A stretch of 64,000 nucleotides of DNA from Beijerinckiaceae bacterium (GTDB lineage: Bacteria > Pseudomonadota > Alphaproteobacteria > Rhizobiales > Beijerinckiaceae), in contig JAPZSB010000002.1 of assembly GCA_027531565.1 (NCBI GenBank), forward strand, positions 558,001 to 622,000, read 5' to 3'. Shown here one piece after another: positions 49,315 through 59,969 of this stretch; positions within the stretch are counted from its first letter, which is position 1; each line of letters starts with the position of its first letter. The notes under the pieces are model-generated. The model saw nothing but the letters and a program-made list of their open reading frames with translations. It had not been told where the DNA came from and did not search any database. The translations under genes were made by a program, and so were the position numbers.

Positions 49315-50226
49315 TTAAGGTTTTGTTCCCGGAACCGGGTTTGCCGGGAAGCAGAAGCCGCCGAGATCGTCGATCTGGCTCTTCCGGCCGGCAAAGCCGC
49401 GGCGGCGCAGCTCGAAACTGCGGGTTTCCGGGTCAATCCGGATCAGGTGATATTCCGCCTTGTGCAGCGGCGTGCCCGGTACCGCCGAGGCCGAACCGAC
49501 GCCGACGACCGGAACCGGTCCCGAGGCGGATTCGATCACATTGAGCGAATGCCGGTGGTTATGGCCGTGCAGAACAAGCTCCGCGCCATGCTCGGCCAGA
49601 AGCCGCGTGAATTCCTTGTTGTCCTTCAGGCTGCGTCCGAATCGCGATGCATTCCGGACCGGCGGGTGATGGATCATCAGGACGCGGTAGAGGCCGGCCT
49701 TCCGCGTGTCGTCAAGCATCGTGGCAAGGGCCTGCCGCTGGGCGCGGCCGACCTTGCCGGTCGCCATGAAGGGGAGGGTGGGAATGCCGGAATTGACGCC
49801 GATCAGCGCCACGGATCCGCGCTGGCGGAGATAGGGGAAAGCATGGCTCTCGGCCGTGTCGCCCGACATGAAAGGGCTGAAGACCGCCGCCATGGCGGGC
49901 AGGGATTCGCGGATATACGCGTCATGGTTCCCGGGGACGATGCTCACCCGGTCCGGACCGCCGAGAATCTCGGTGGTCGCGAGCGCCTGAGGGAATTCAT
50001 CCTCATGGCCGATATTGACGAGATCGCCGGTCAGGGCAATGTGGTCCGGCGCCTGCTCGAGGATATCCGCCATGATGGCGGCCAGCACGTCCATGTTATG
50101 GATCGTCGCACGGGCACTGTGCCAGTTGAGCGCACCGGTCAGGCGCTTGTTCAGCAACTCCCGGAAGGGAATGCGGGGAAGCGGCCCGATATGGGGATCG
50201 GAGAGATGGGCGAGGGTAAAGGTCAA
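49315..50226 (-). CDS. Calcineurin-like metallophosphoesterase
   Basis: This 303-residue dinuclear-metal phosphoesterase shows the full metal-site series: SDPHIG near the start, GDLVN, GNHDAY and HGHNHRH. The substrate could be a cyclic nucleotide, a nucleotide diphosphate or a phospholipid; the CpdA-like N-terminus (LAHLSDPHIGP) is compatible with cyclic nucleotide phosphodiesterase. No signal peptide is seen. It is divergent from the NUDIX gene with a 99-base spacer. Confidence 0.88.
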   Translation of the reverse strand: MTFTLAHLSDPHIGPLPRIPFRELLNKRLTGALNWHSARATIHNMDVLAAIMADILEQAPDHIALTGDLVNIGHEDEFPQALATTEILGGPDRVSIVPGNHDAYIRESLPAMAAVFSPFMSGDTAESHAFPYLRQRGSVALIGVNSGIPTLPFMATGKVGRAQRQALATMLDDTRKAGLYRVLMIHHPPVRNASRFGRSLKDNKEFTRLLAEHGAELVLHGHNHRHSLNVIESASGPVPVVGVGSASAVPGTPLHKAEYHLIRIDPETRSFELRRRGFAGRKSQIDDLGGFCFPANPVPGTKP

Positions 50227-50325
50227 GCAGGCCTCGAAACCGGTCGCGACGCCACGGGGCGCGATACGTCCCTGTCGCGTGTAACCCCTTTCCCGTCAAG
50301 CCTCCAGAGGCCGCAGGGGTCCTCC

Positions 50326-50790
50326 ATGCCGTTGCGGACGCGCATCCTCCGCCGTGTCCTCCATCTCTGGTTCTACCTGTCCCGGGGCATGACGCTGGGC
50401 GTGCGGGCGATTGCGCTGGACGGAGACGGCCGTGTTTTCCTTGTCCGGCATACCTATGTGGCAGGCTGGCACCTGCCGGGAGGCGGCGTGGAATGGGGGC
50501 AGAGCCTGCTGGATGCCCTGGAGACGGAACTCCGCGAGGAGGGCAATCTCGTCGCGGCAAGCCCGCCGGAGCTGGTCGGGCTCTATTGGAACCGCCATGT
50601 CTCGCGACGTGATCATGTGGCTGTCTACGGCATCCGGCAGGTGCGCCAGACCGGGCCGCGGCCACCCGACCGCGAGATTGCCGAGGCGGGCTTTTTCCCG
50701 CTGGATGCGCTGCCGGAGGGAACCACCACGGGCACGCGGGCACGCATCGCCGAATGGCTCGACGGCATGCCCGCCTCGCCGTTCTGGTGA
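50326..50790 (+). CDS. NUDIX hydrolase with degenerate Nudix box
   Basis: This 154-residue NUDIX-fold protein has a box region GGGVEWGQSLLDALETELRE that departs from the GX5EX7REUXEEXGU consensus at three places (E to Q, R to T, G to N) but keeps the metal-binding acidic cluster ELREE. The substrate is unknown. AGGGG precedes the ATG. Its stop overlaps a GTG that could start the acetyltransferase gene. Confidence 0.82.
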   Translation: MPLRTRILRRVLHLWFYLSRGMTLGVRAIALDGDGRVFLVRHTYVAGWHLPGGGVEWGQSLLDALETELREEGNLVAASPPELVGLYWNRHVSRRDHVAVYGIRQVRQTGPRPPDREIAEAGFFPLDALPEGTTTGTRARIAEWLDGMPASPFW

Positions 50791-50831
50791 AAGCGCTTGA
50801 CGTCGGGGCCAAGTCCGGTGATCACGCGGCC

Positions 50832-51332
50832 ATGCAGGGCCTGGAATTCATCATCACCCACCAGAAGCCGAAGGATGACGAGGCCGTCGAGCGGCTCCAT
50901 GCCCGCGCCTTCGGCCCGGGCCGCTATGCCCGGACCGCCTTCCGGATCCGCGAACAGGCCGGGCAGTCCGAAGGGCTGGCTTTCGTCGCCCATGTCGGGT
51001 CGTTGCTGGTGGCAGCGGTGCAACTCACGCCGATCCGGATCGGAGCGCGCCCGGCCTTCATGCTGGGGCCGCTGACGGTTGACCCGCCCTTCGAGGGCAA
51101 GGGGATCGGCCGCGCGCTGCTGGAGCGCTGCGCCCATTCCGCTCGTGCCCTCGGATCCACGCTGATCCTCCTTGTCGGGGATGAGGCCTATTACAAGCGC
51201 AGCGGCTACCGACGCGTCCCGATGGGTCAGATCACGCTGCCCGGGCCCGTCGATCCGATGCGCCTTCTCGCCCTCGAGCTGGAACCGGGGGCGCTCGCCA
51301 CGATGCGGGGCGAGGTGCGCGGCGGTGTCTGA
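50832..51332 (+). CDS. GNAT family N-acetyltransferase
   Basis: This 166-residue acetyl-CoA-dependent acyltransferase of the YhbS-like type has the coenzyme-binding loop EGKGIGRALLERC and a family C-terminal segment GDEAYYKRSGYRRVP. The ATG at 50832 starts the conserved fold; a GTG at 50787 overlapping the NUDIX stop is a coupled alternative without a clear ribosome site. The acceptor is unknown. Confidence 0.82.
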   Translation: MQGLEFIITHQKPKDDEAVERLHARAFGPGRYARTAFRIREQAGQSEGLAFVAHVGSLLVAAVQLTPIRIGARPAFMLGPLTVDPPFEGKGIGRALLERCAHSARALGSTLILLVGDEAYYKRSGYRRVPMGQITLPGPVDPMRLLALELEPGALATMRGEVRGGV

Positions 51333-51351
51333 GCGGCGCTGGCGCGGATGA

Positions 51352-53457
51352 TCAGCTGCCTGCCGGCCGGCGACGACGGAGGCCTTCCGCCAGCCAAGTC
51401 GCCAGGATGGGAATCAGCAGCAGCCCCAGTCCGAGGAAGCCGAGACCCAGCGGGAGAACGCTCACACCCCGCAGGATGGAGGCCTCGGTCGGCCTCAGGC
51501 CGATATAATCGCTGCCACTGAAGCGTGTTCCCGAGCGGATATCGACGAGCCTCGGCAGGACGAGCGTGCCATTCGGATAGAGGCGGCGCACCGACCCGCC
51601 GGTCGCTTCGGCAATCGGTGCCAGGTCGGAGGTGGTGCTGACCACCTGCCCGAACTCCCTCGGGTTGGGCTGGCCCGCATTGACGAAGGCGACGAGGCCG
51701 CCATTCTCGGCCCGGTAGAGCCCGGCTCGCCGGATGGCGATCTCCGCGCGCCAGATCCCGGGCTCGGCCTCGCTCAGCGTGACCGGCAGCGCCTCGCCCG
51801 AGGGTTCGATGATCCGGGCGTCACCCGGCGGCCCGCCGATGGTGCGTCGCTCGATCTGGATGCGACCGGCCGCGACCGAAAGCCGCAGCGCCTCCTCCTC
51901 GAGTTCCGGTTCCTTCATCAGCCAATGCGAGAGGCGGCGCAGAAGGTCGAGATAGGGGCCGCCACCGGCATAGCCACGGGCCCAGAGCCAGACATGGTCG
52001 GACAGGAACAGGCCGACGCGGCCCTTGCCCTCGCGCCGCAATTCGAGCAGTGGCAGGTTGTCGATGCCGTTGAGCAGGCTCTGGCCCTCGCGACTCCGGG
52101 CGGCGATCTGCCGGAACCAGGGCGACCAGACCGGCGTGCCCTGCGGCCCGGTCGCGCCTTCGAGGTTCCGCGTCACCGGGTGCTTGCGTCCGAGATCCGT
52201 CACTTCCGCACGATAGGCGCGCTCGACGATCGAACCTGTCGGCTCCGCCGGCATGATCTCCCGCAGGGGGGTCGTCAGCAGGCCGCCCCGTGCGACGATT
52301 TCCGGCCCGACCGCGAAGAGGATCGCTCCGCCCTCCCTGACATAGCGCACCATATTCTCGAAATAGAGCGTCGGCAGGAAGGTCTGGTTCGAATAGCGAT
52401 CGAAGATGATCAAGTCGAATTCGGAGATCTTGGTGACGAACAGTTCACGCGTAGGGAAGGCGATCAGCGACAATTCGTTCGTCGGCGTGCCGTCCTGCTT
52501 CTCCGGCGGCCGGAGAATTGTGAAATGCACGAGATCGACATTCGGATCGGCCTTGAGCAGGTTGCGCCAGGTGCGCTCGCCGGCATGGGGCTCGCCCGAG
52601 ACGAGCAGCACGCGGAGCTTCTCGCGCACGCCGTCGATCGGCAAGGCGAGCAGGTTGTTGAGCGGTGTCAACTCGCCCGGGGCGGTCTCGACCGAGATCT
52701 CGAACAGGTTCATGCCTGCGCGGTCAATGCGGAGAGGCAGCCGGGCCGGCACGCCGGCAATGACGTTACGCGTGCCGAGGACCTGCCCGTTCTGGCGGAT
52801 CGTCATCCGGACAGGGCCGGCCGGCGCGCCCTGATTCTCGACCCGCACGCTGACCGTGACATCCTTGCCGACAATGCCGAAGCGCGGCGCCTCGACCAGT
52901 TCGATGCGCCGGTCAAACTCGCCCGAACGCCCGGTGACGAGCGCATGCAACGGTGCCGTGAAGGGCAGGCGCGCCCTGTCTGCCGGGATGTCATGAACGA
53001 CCCCATCGGTAATGGCGATGACGCCGGCGAGCCGGTCCTGCGGAATGTCCCGCGTCGCGCCGGCAATCGCATCGAAGAGGCGGGTACCGTCGCCATTGCC
53101 TTCCCGGTCGAATACCTCGATCAGGCGGATCTCGGTATTCGGCCGGTCCTTGAGGGTATCGGTCAGCGCCTTGAGCGCGGCCTCGGTTTCCTGCTGGCGG
53201 TTGCCGATCGTCTGGGATCCGGAACGATCCACCGCGATGGCGACAATGTCGGTCAGCCGGTCGCGCTTCTCGTTGATGATGCGCGGATCGGCAAGGCCGG
53301 CCAGCACGAGCACAAGGGCCGCAAGGCGAATCCAGGCACCGCGCTTGCCGCGCCAGAGCAGCAGGGCGACCGCAACGAGCCCGACCAGCGTCAGCACCGC
53401 GAGAACCGGCCAGGGCAGGAAGGGCGAGAACGCGAGGCTCCAGCGATCCGCGCTCAT
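51352..53457 (-). CDS. Membrane protein with VWA-like domain, MoxR-associated
   Basis: This 701-residue protein has two N-terminal membrane helices (about 14-34 and 42-58), a VWA-like segment with a MIDAS-type IAVDRSGSQ near 74-82, a long soluble region including a glutamine-amidotransferase-like part (FDRYSNQTFLPTLYFENMVRYV split near 350-372), and a C-terminal membrane helix near 670-692. It is the fourth gene of the moxR cluster, overlapping the DUF4159 gene by 4 bases. The cluster is thought to act in cell-envelope or metal-linked protein maturation; the specific function is unknown. Confidence 0.8.
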   Translation of the reverse strand: MSADRWSLAFSPFLPWPVLAVLTLVGLVAVALLLWRGKRGAWIRLAALVLVLAGLADPRIINEKRDRLTDIVAIAVDRSGSQTIGNRQQETEAALKALTDTLKDRPNTEIRLIEVFDREGNGDGTRLFDAIAGATRDIPQDRLAGVIAITDGVVHDIPADRARLPFTAPLHALVTGRSGEFDRRIELVEAPRFGIVGKDVTVSVRVENQGAPAGPVRMTIRQNGQVLGTRNVIAGVPARLPLRIDRAGMNLFEISVETAPGELTPLNNLLALPIDGVREKLRVLLVSGEPHAGERTWRNLLKADPNVDLVHFTILRPPEKQDGTPTNELSLIAFPTRELFVTKISEFDLIIFDRYSNQTFLPTLYFENMVRYVREGGAILFAVGPEIVARGGLLTTPLREIMPAEPTGSIVERAYRAEVTDLGRKHPVTRNLEGATGPQGTPVWSPWFRQIAARSREGQSLLNGIDNLPLLELRREGKGRVGLFLSDHVWLWARGYAGGGPYLDLLRRLSHWLMKEPELEEEALRLSVAAGRIQIERRTIGGPPGDARIIEPSGEALPVTLSEAEPGIWRAEIAIRRAGLYRAENGGLVAFVNAGQPNPREFGQVVSTTSDLAPIAEATGGSVRRLYPNGTLVLPRLVDIRSGTRFSGSDYIGLRPTEASILRGVSVLPLGLGFLGLGLLLIPILATWLAEGLRRRRPAGS

Positions 53458-56261
53458 TGGCCGAGCCTTTCCAGCAGGGCCGGGACATGGACCTGATCGG
53501 CCTTGTAGTTGCCGGTCATGACATACATCACGATGTTGACGCCGGTGCGGAACGCCATCTCGCGCTGGCGTGGCTCGCCGGGCACGAGCGGAAACATCGG
53601 ATTGCCCAGACGGTCCACGGCCCAGGCGGCCGCAAGGTCATTCGAGGTGATGATGATGGGCGAGACGCGGTCGCCCGCACGGGCCGGCGTCTTCGCATCC
53701 CGCGGGCCGGAAAGCGTTTCGACCCAGGTGTCGCCGGCGGCGTAGCGGCCGACGAACCGGTCCAGCAGGTAGAAGGTCTTGGTGAGCACGTGATCCGGCG
53801 GGATCGGCTCGAGGGCGGGAATATCGAGCGAAGCGAGCATGGCGCGCAGGGCGCGGGTCTCGGCTGTCGGCATGCCGCCGGGGCGCTGCACGAAGGCATC
53901 ACGCGTGTCGAAGATCACCGTGCCGCCCTGCTTCATGAAGGTGTCGATCGCCCGGATGGCGCGCTCGGGCGGGGCGGCCTGGCCGGCGAGGATCGGCCAG
54001 TAGATCATCGAGTAGAAAACGAGTTCATCGCGGGCCGGGTCGAGGCCGATCGGCTCGTCAAGCGAGATGGAGGTCCGCTGCTGGAGGATATTGCTCAGCC
54101 CCGCGAGGCCGGCGCGGCTGGCCTCGTCGATCCGGGAATCGCCGGTAATCACGTAGGCGAGGCGCGGCCGCAGGCTCGAGCGGATATCCTCCTGCCGGAT
54201 CGAGCGGAGATCCTGGCCGGATCCCTGCGCCTGTGCCTGGGCATGTCCCGGGATCGGGGTGACCAGCGGCAGAAGGCCAAGACCCAGTACCATTGCAGCA
54301 ACGCGGGTGGCGAGGCGCCCGCGGCCGCGCAGGGCACCGGCAACGCCGCCGAGCAGCGCGACGGCAAGGGCATCCGCCACGAACAGCGCCACGGCGAGCA
54401 GCATCAGCCAGGGCCGGAAATCGACCACCGTGCCTTCCGACAGGGCGGTGACGCGGGCCGCGCCGAAGCGGATCGGTTCGATGGCCGTGGCCAGCGTCAG
54501 CGCGTTGACGGCGAGTCCGGCCTCGGCAGGGCCATAGAAGCCCGGCGGATGATCGAGGCTGCCCGGCTGGGCAAAGCGCGGGTCGACCGGGCGCGCCGTG
54601 GGCGAAGGACCGCCGAGCTGGCCGAACCCGTCCAATGTGTTGCGGGCCGCGAGGCGTTCACGGCCGGTGGTTGCCGTGCCGGCATCGGCAGCGCCAGCGC
54701 TCCGGGCGATGAGCAGCGTCCGGCGCAGCATGTCAACGAAAGCACCGGACAAAGGCAGGGTTGACCAGCTGGTATCCCCGGTCACGTGGAACAGCACGAT
54801 ATGGCCTTTCCCGCGCGCGATGCCGGTGACCAGCGGCGTGCCATCCTCGAGCACGGCCCAGCTGGCGCGGCTGAGTTCGGCATCGGGCTCGGCCAGCACC
54901 TGGCGCTCGACCTGGATATCCGGGCTGGCGGCGAGGCCGAAGAACGGCGATGCCTCCGGATAGGCGCCGAGGCGGCGCGGCTTGTCCCAGGAGAGGGCGC
55001 CGCCAAGGATCCGGCCGCCACGGCGCAGCTTGACGGGCAGGAGATCGTCGGATGCGGCGGCAAGGCCCGGGCCTGCAAAGCGGACCAGCATGCCGCCATT
55101 CTCCACGAACCGCGTGATCGAGGTGGCGGTTTCCCCGGCCAGCGTGCCGATATCAACGAGGACGAGCACGTCCGGCCGTTCCTCGAGCGCGCGGGCGATC
55201 GGATCCGGCACGCCGCGCGGCGGTTCGCGCAGGTCGGCGAAGGGCTGCAGCGCCCGGCTGACGAAATAACGCGCCGAGACGAGCGGCTGCGCGGTGTCGG
55301 TCGTCTCGCCGGAGATCAGCGCGACGCGGCGCCGGCGATGCGCGGAATCGAGCAGGTGGACGGCGCCGGCATGTTTCTCGTCGGCGATTTCCAGCCGGGT
55401 GATGTCATTGACCAGTTCGATCGGCAGGGCCAGCCGGGCGCGGGCCTCGCGCGCCTCTGCGGCCAGCGCGAAGGTGGTGTCGCCGAGCAGGCGGCCCTTG
55501 TCATCATAGGCGCGGATCAGCCCCTGCCGGGCCTGGCCGGTGGCGACGGGGCGACGGATCACCGCCTCCAGTCCCTCGGCATTCTGCGTCAGGCCGGCCA
55601 GTGCGAGAACAGGCGAAGGCTGCATGGCGATGATGTCGAGGCGGTTCCCGGCCGCCGCGATGAAGCGGTCGATGCGGGGAGCTTCCTCCTCCTGCCGGAC
55701 GCCATCGCTGATCCAGACGATGCTGGCATTGGCGCCAGCCGAGAGCGCGGTGTCGAAAGCCGGTTCGCGTTGCGGGAAATAGGGTTTCGGGCGCAACGAG
55801 AGCAGCCGGCTGAGCGCCGTGGCCGCCGTCTCGGGCTGGAGGCTCGGCCGTTCCTCGCTCGTCCCGATGACCTGGACCGGCCGGCTGGCTGCCTGTTCGA
55901 TCAGCGCTTGCGCCCGCGAGATCCGGGTCGGCCAGTCCCCCGCCGCGGCCCAGCCATCATCGACCAGCACGATCAGCGGTCCCTGCCCCGGTGCGAGCTG
56001 GAGATCCTCGCTCGGCTGCCAGCGGGGGCCGGCGACAGCGAGGATGACCGCCGCTGCCGCCAGCAGGCGCAGAACCAGCAGCCACCACGGCGTGCGGGCG
56101 GGCTCGCGCTCCTTGCCGAGGATGTCCTTCACCAGCGGCAGGGTCGGCAGGGGCAGCCGGCGCGGCGGCGGCGGCGTGATCCGCAGCAGGAACAGGATGG
56201 CCGGCAGCGCGACCAGCGCGATCAGGGCCAGGGGGGCGAGGAAGGACAGGCCGGCGATCAT
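53454..56261 (-). CDS. DUF4159 membrane protein with BatA-like N-terminus
   Basis: This 935-residue protein has an N-terminal BatA-type membrane hairpin (LAPLALIALVALPAILFLLR and LRLLAAAAVILAVAGPRWQP), a VWA-like segment, helices near 625-675, and a C-terminal DUF4159 domain (RPRLAYVITGDSRIDEASRA onward). It overlaps both neighbours by 4 bases, so stoichiometric synthesis with the VWA-like protein and DUF58 protein is likely. Function is unknown beyond association with MoxR ATPases. Confidence 0.86.
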   Translation of the reverse strand: MIAGLSFLAPLALIALVALPAILFLLRITPPPPRRLPLPTLPLVKDILGKEREPARTPWWLLVLRLLAAAAVILAVAGPRWQPSEDLQLAPGQGPLIVLVDDGWAAAGDWPTRISRAQALIEQAASRPVQVIGTSEERPSLQPETAATALSRLLSLRPKPYFPQREPAFDTALSAGANASIVWISDGVRQEEEAPRIDRFIAAAGNRLDIIAMQPSPVLALAGLTQNAEGLEAVIRRPVATGQARQGLIRAYDDKGRLLGDTTFALAAEAREARARLALPIELVNDITRLEIADEKHAGAVHLLDSAHRRRRVALISGETTDTAQPLVSARYFVSRALQPFADLREPPRGVPDPIARALEERPDVLVLVDIGTLAGETATSITRFVENGGMLVRFAGPGLAAASDDLLPVKLRRGGRILGGALSWDKPRRLGAYPEASPFFGLAASPDIQVERQVLAEPDAELSRASWAVLEDGTPLVTGIARGKGHIVLFHVTGDTSWSTLPLSGAFVDMLRRTLLIARSAGAADAGTATTGRERLAARNTLDGFGQLGGPSPTARPVDPRFAQPGSLDHPPGFYGPAEAGLAVNALTLATAIEPIRFGAARVTALSEGTVVDFRPWLMLLAVALFVADALAVALLGGVAGALRGRGRLATRVAAMVLGLGLLPLVTPIPGHAQAQAQGSGQDLRSIRQEDIRSSLRPRLAYVITGDSRIDEASRAGLAGLSNILQQRTSISLDEPIGLDPARDELVFYSMIYWPILAGQAAPPERAIRAIDTFMKQGGTVIFDTRDAFVQRPGGMPTAETRALRAMLASLDIPALEPIPPDHVLTKTFYLLDRFVGRYAAGDTWVETLSGPRDAKTPARAGDRVSPIIITSNDLAAAWAVDRLGNPMFPLVPGEPRQREMAFRTGVNIVMYVMTGNYKADQVHVPALLERLGQ

Positions 56262-57217
56262 GGCGTCGCCCCCAGGGCCGAATGGGCCGGCAGGACCTGC
56301 CCGCCGATCATCGCGGCGAGCGCGAGCAGCGTTTCCGCCGCCGGCCGGTGCGTCAGGTGCCGGACGAAACCGAAGCCGTGCTTGAGCGCGATCCGGCGCA
56401 TCTCCTCGTTGATCGAGGCCATCCGCTCGCGGTAGCGCAGGGCGATGTCCTGCGCCTCGCCGACGCGCCAGGTCTCGTCGGTTTCAAGGGCCTCGAACTC
56501 GAACTCGCCGGAGAAGGGAAATTCCTCCTCGACCGGGTCCCGGACGAGAACGATCGTTCCCTTCGCGCCGCGATGGGCAATCCGGGCGATCCGCTCGGCG
56601 AAAAGCGGCATCGGCATGATGAAATCGCCGATCAGGATCACATGGTCATGCCGCTTCACCGGCAGGCTCTCCGGCAGGGCTTCCATGGTCAGCGGGTCGA
56701 TGCCGGACCGGTCCTGCCGGAGCAGTGCCTCGGCGAGGCGCATGACGATATTGCGCGAGGCCATCGGATGCGTGCGGCCGGGCAGGCCGACCCGTTCTCC
56801 CGCATGGACCAGCAGATCGGCAAGGGCGAGGCCGATCAGCACCGCGCGGTCACGCTTGGCGCGTCCGGCGAGGCGCGAGCCGAAATGCATCGAGGCCGAG
56901 AAATCGATCCAGAGCCAATGCGCGGAGGCGCTTTCCCATTCGCGCTCGCGGACATAGAGCCGGTCATCGCGGGCGGAGCGACGCCAGTCGATCCGGTTGG
57001 TGGATTCGCCGGCCACGAAGGGCCGGAACTCCCAGAATTCCTCGCCGGGGCCGGGCCTGCGCCGGCCATGGATGCCGAGCTGGAGCTGGGCTGCCACGTT
57101 CCGGGCCTCCACCACGAGATGCGGCAGCACTTCGGCGAGCTGGGCAGCCTCGCTGGCCAGCGAAAGGGGCACCTTGCCGGCGAAGGGGGGAACGGAATGG
57201 GCTTCCTCGACCTTCAT
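56258..57217 (-). CDS. DUF58 domain protein, MoxR-associated
   Basis: This 319-residue soluble protein has the DUF58 signature EFRPFVAGESTNRIDWRRSA near residues 63-82 and a VWA-like fold after it (LWIDFSASMHFGSRLAGRAK). MoxR-type ATPases are proposed to act as chaperones for such proteins. It lies 20 bases after moxR and overlaps the DUF4159 gene by 4. Confidence 0.9.
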   Translation of the reverse strand: MKVEEAHSVPPFAGKVPLSLASEAAQLAEVLPHLVVEARNVAAQLQLGIHGRRRPGPGEEFWEFRPFVAGESTNRIDWRRSARDDRLYVREREWESASAHWLWIDFSASMHFGSRLAGRAKRDRAVLIGLALADLLVHAGERVGLPGRTHPMASRNIVMRLAEALLRQDRSGIDPLTMEALPESLPVKRHDHVILIGDFIMPMPLFAERIARIAHRGAKGTIVLVRDPVEEEFPFSGEFEFEALETDETWRVGEAQDIALRYRERMASINEEMRRIALKHGFGFVRHLTHRPAAETLLALAAMIGGQVLPAHSALGATP

Positions 57218-57237
57218 GCAGGCTGTCCTTGCCGCTT

Positions 57238-58251
<1,014 letters not shown>

Positions 58252-58341
58252 GGCCGATTCTCCTTGCCGCCTGTCAAACCAATCTGGAACGGCACCGCCC
58301 GGTCGGCAATGCGCGAAACGTCACGACCCCTGAATTTGCGG

Positions 58342-58355
58342 TACACAACTTTGTG
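58342..58355. promoter_or_regulatory. Palindrome in the moxR/DUF1285 divergent spacer
   Basis: ACACAA-CT-TTGTGT is a perfect inverted repeat with a 2-base centre in the 162-base spacer between moxR and the DUF1285 gene. It has the size of a dimeric regulator site. Confidence 0.4.
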
Positions 58356-58413
58356 TCCCGCGCGGGCTCCGGAGCGTGGTTCCGCAATTCCGGTGCCAGT
58401 CGAGGGGGCAATC

Positions 58414-59058
58414 ATGGCGGGGACAAGGCGGAATGCCTTTGCGTTTGCCGCGCCGCGTCTTACATCAACGGCCATGAGTTCCGAGCTCCGCCCCTCCGAC
58501 CTGCCGCCCGGGCTGCCCTCGCGCTTTCTCGAGGCGGCGATGGCGCATGGCGGCCGCGCGCTGCCGCCGGTCGAACGCTGGAACCCGGCCTATTGCGGCG
58601 AGATCGACATGCGGATCGCGCGGGACGGGCGCTGGTTCTACATGGGCACGCCGATCACCCGGCCTGCCCTGGTGAAGCTCTTCTCGACGATCCTGCGCAA
58701 GGACGAGGAGAGGCATGTGCTGGTCACGCCGGTGGAGCGGGTGGGGATCGAGGTGGAGGATGCGCCGTTTCTTGCGGTGGAGATGGCGGAAATCGCTGCT
58801 GAGGGCGCGCCGGGCCTCGTCTTCCGGACCAATCTCGACGAGATCGTGACAGTCGATGCCGCGCATCCTCTCCGGTTCGAGTTCGAGCCGGGCGGCGGGC
58901 TCAAGCCCTATGTGCTGGTCCGGGGCGGCCTCTGGGCGCGGCTGACCCGCGCGCTTGCGATCGACCTTGCCGAGCGGCTGTCGGAAGGTCCCGACGGGCG
59001 GATCGGGCTTGCCGTCGGCGGCGAGATCTTCACCGTGCCGGAGGCCGGCCATGCGTGA
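58414..59058 (+). CDS. DUF1285 family protein
   Basis: This 214-residue soluble protein has the DUF1285 core CGEIDMRIARDGRWFYMGTP and RPALVKLFSTILRKDEERH. Function is unknown. The ATG at 58414 has GAGGGGG 5 bases upstream; an inner ATG at 58474 would fit the family length better but has no clear ribosome site. It overlaps the CoA pyrophosphatase gene by 8 bases, an order common in alphaproteobacteria. Confidence 0.85.
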   Translation: MAGTRRNAFAFAAPRLTSTAMSSELRPSDLPPGLPSRFLEAAMAHGGRALPPVERWNPAYCGEIDMRIARDGRWFYMGTPITRPALVKLFSTILRKDEERHVLVTPVERVGIEVEDAPFLAVEMAEIAAEGAPGLVFRTNLDEIVTVDAAHPLRFEFEPGGGLKPYVLVRGGLWARLTRALAIDLAERLSEGPDGRIGLAVGGEIFTVPEAGHA

Positions 59059-59692
59059 CACGATGTCGCGTCCGCTCGACCCGCCCCGCTTCGCTGCCCG
59101 GGCGCGCGAATTGCTGCTGCCCGAGCCGCGCGATGCCCATGCCGGCGCGGCGCCCTATGGCGACCACGTGATCGCCGGGCTGCCGATGGAACCCGGCATG
59201 CTTGAAAAGGCCCGGCCGGCGGCGGTCCTCTATCCCGTCATCAAGCGCCCGACGGGGCTGACGGTGCTTCTGACCGAGCGTTCCGGCCATCTCTCGACGC
59301 ATGCGGGACAGGTGGCCTTTCCGGGCGGGCGGATCGAGCCGGGCGAGACCGCGACGGAGGCCGCCCTGCGCGAGGCCGAGGAGGAAATCGGACTGCCGCC
59401 GGACCGGGTGGAGCCACTGGGCTTCCTGCCGAACTATTTTTCCGGGACCGGCTTCCGCGTGCAGCCTCTGGTGGCCCTGGTGGAGCCGGATCTCGAATTC
59501 CGGCCCGATCCTTCCGAGGTGGCCCGGGTCTTCGAAGTGCCGCTCGCGCAGGCACTGGACCTCGCCCGCTACCGGCAATCGACGATTTTCTGGCGGGGCC
59601 GCGAGCGCATCTTCTATATCCTTGACCATCACGATGCCTATATCTGGGGGGTGACGGCCGGGATCCTGCGGTCGATGGCGGAACGTTACTGA
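59051..59692 (+). CDS. CoA pyrophosphatase (NUDIX hydrolase)
   Basis: This 213-residue NUDIX enzyme splits CoA or oxidised CoA into phosphopantetheine and 3',5'-ADP. A complete Nudix box (GGRIEPGETATEAALREAEE, then EIGL) follows the CoA-type LLTERSGHLSTHAGQVAFPG motif. It overlaps the DUF1285 gene by 8 bases and precedes the DUF6111 gene by 13. Confidence 0.9.
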   Translation: MRDTMSRPLDPPRFAARARELLLPEPRDAHAGAAPYGDHVIAGLPMEPGMLEKARPAAVLYPVIKRPTGLTVLLTERSGHLSTHAGQVAFPGGRIEPGETATEAALREAEEEIGLPPDRVEPLGFLPNYFSGTGFRVQPLVALVEPDLEFRPDPSEVARVFEVPLAQALDLARYRQSTIFWRGRERIFYILDHHDAYIWGVTAGILRSMAERY

Positions 59693-59705
59693 TCAACGAG
59701 GCTTC

Positions 59706-59969
59706 ATGGCGCGCATTGTCTTCGAACTGGCCGGCTTCTTCATCCTGCCCTTCCTCTGCTATGCCGGCTTCCTGATCTGGCAGCAGCGCAATCCGCGGGC
59801 GGCCAAGAAGATCCTGACGCGGAAGGCGCTGCAATGGCAGACGCTGGCCGGTGTGGCCCTGATGGCGTTGGTGCTCGTGGTCTATGCCCTGCTGGATGAA
59901 GCGCATACGGGCGCCTATTCGCCGGCCGTTTTCAAGGATGGCCAGCTTGTGCCGGGACGGGTCGAGTGA
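59706..59969 (+). CDS. DUF6111 small membrane protein
   Basis: This 87-residue protein has two predicted membrane helices (about 7-25 and 47-64) joined by a basic loop, with a short polar tail. Function is unknown. It overlaps the CCA transferase gene by 4 bases (GTGA), and the same order is common in Hyphomicrobiales. Confidence 0.8.
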   Translation: MARIVFELAGFFILPFLCYAGFLIWQQRNPRAAKKILTRKALQWQTLAGVALMALVLVVYALLDEAHTGAYSPAVFKDGQLVPGRVE

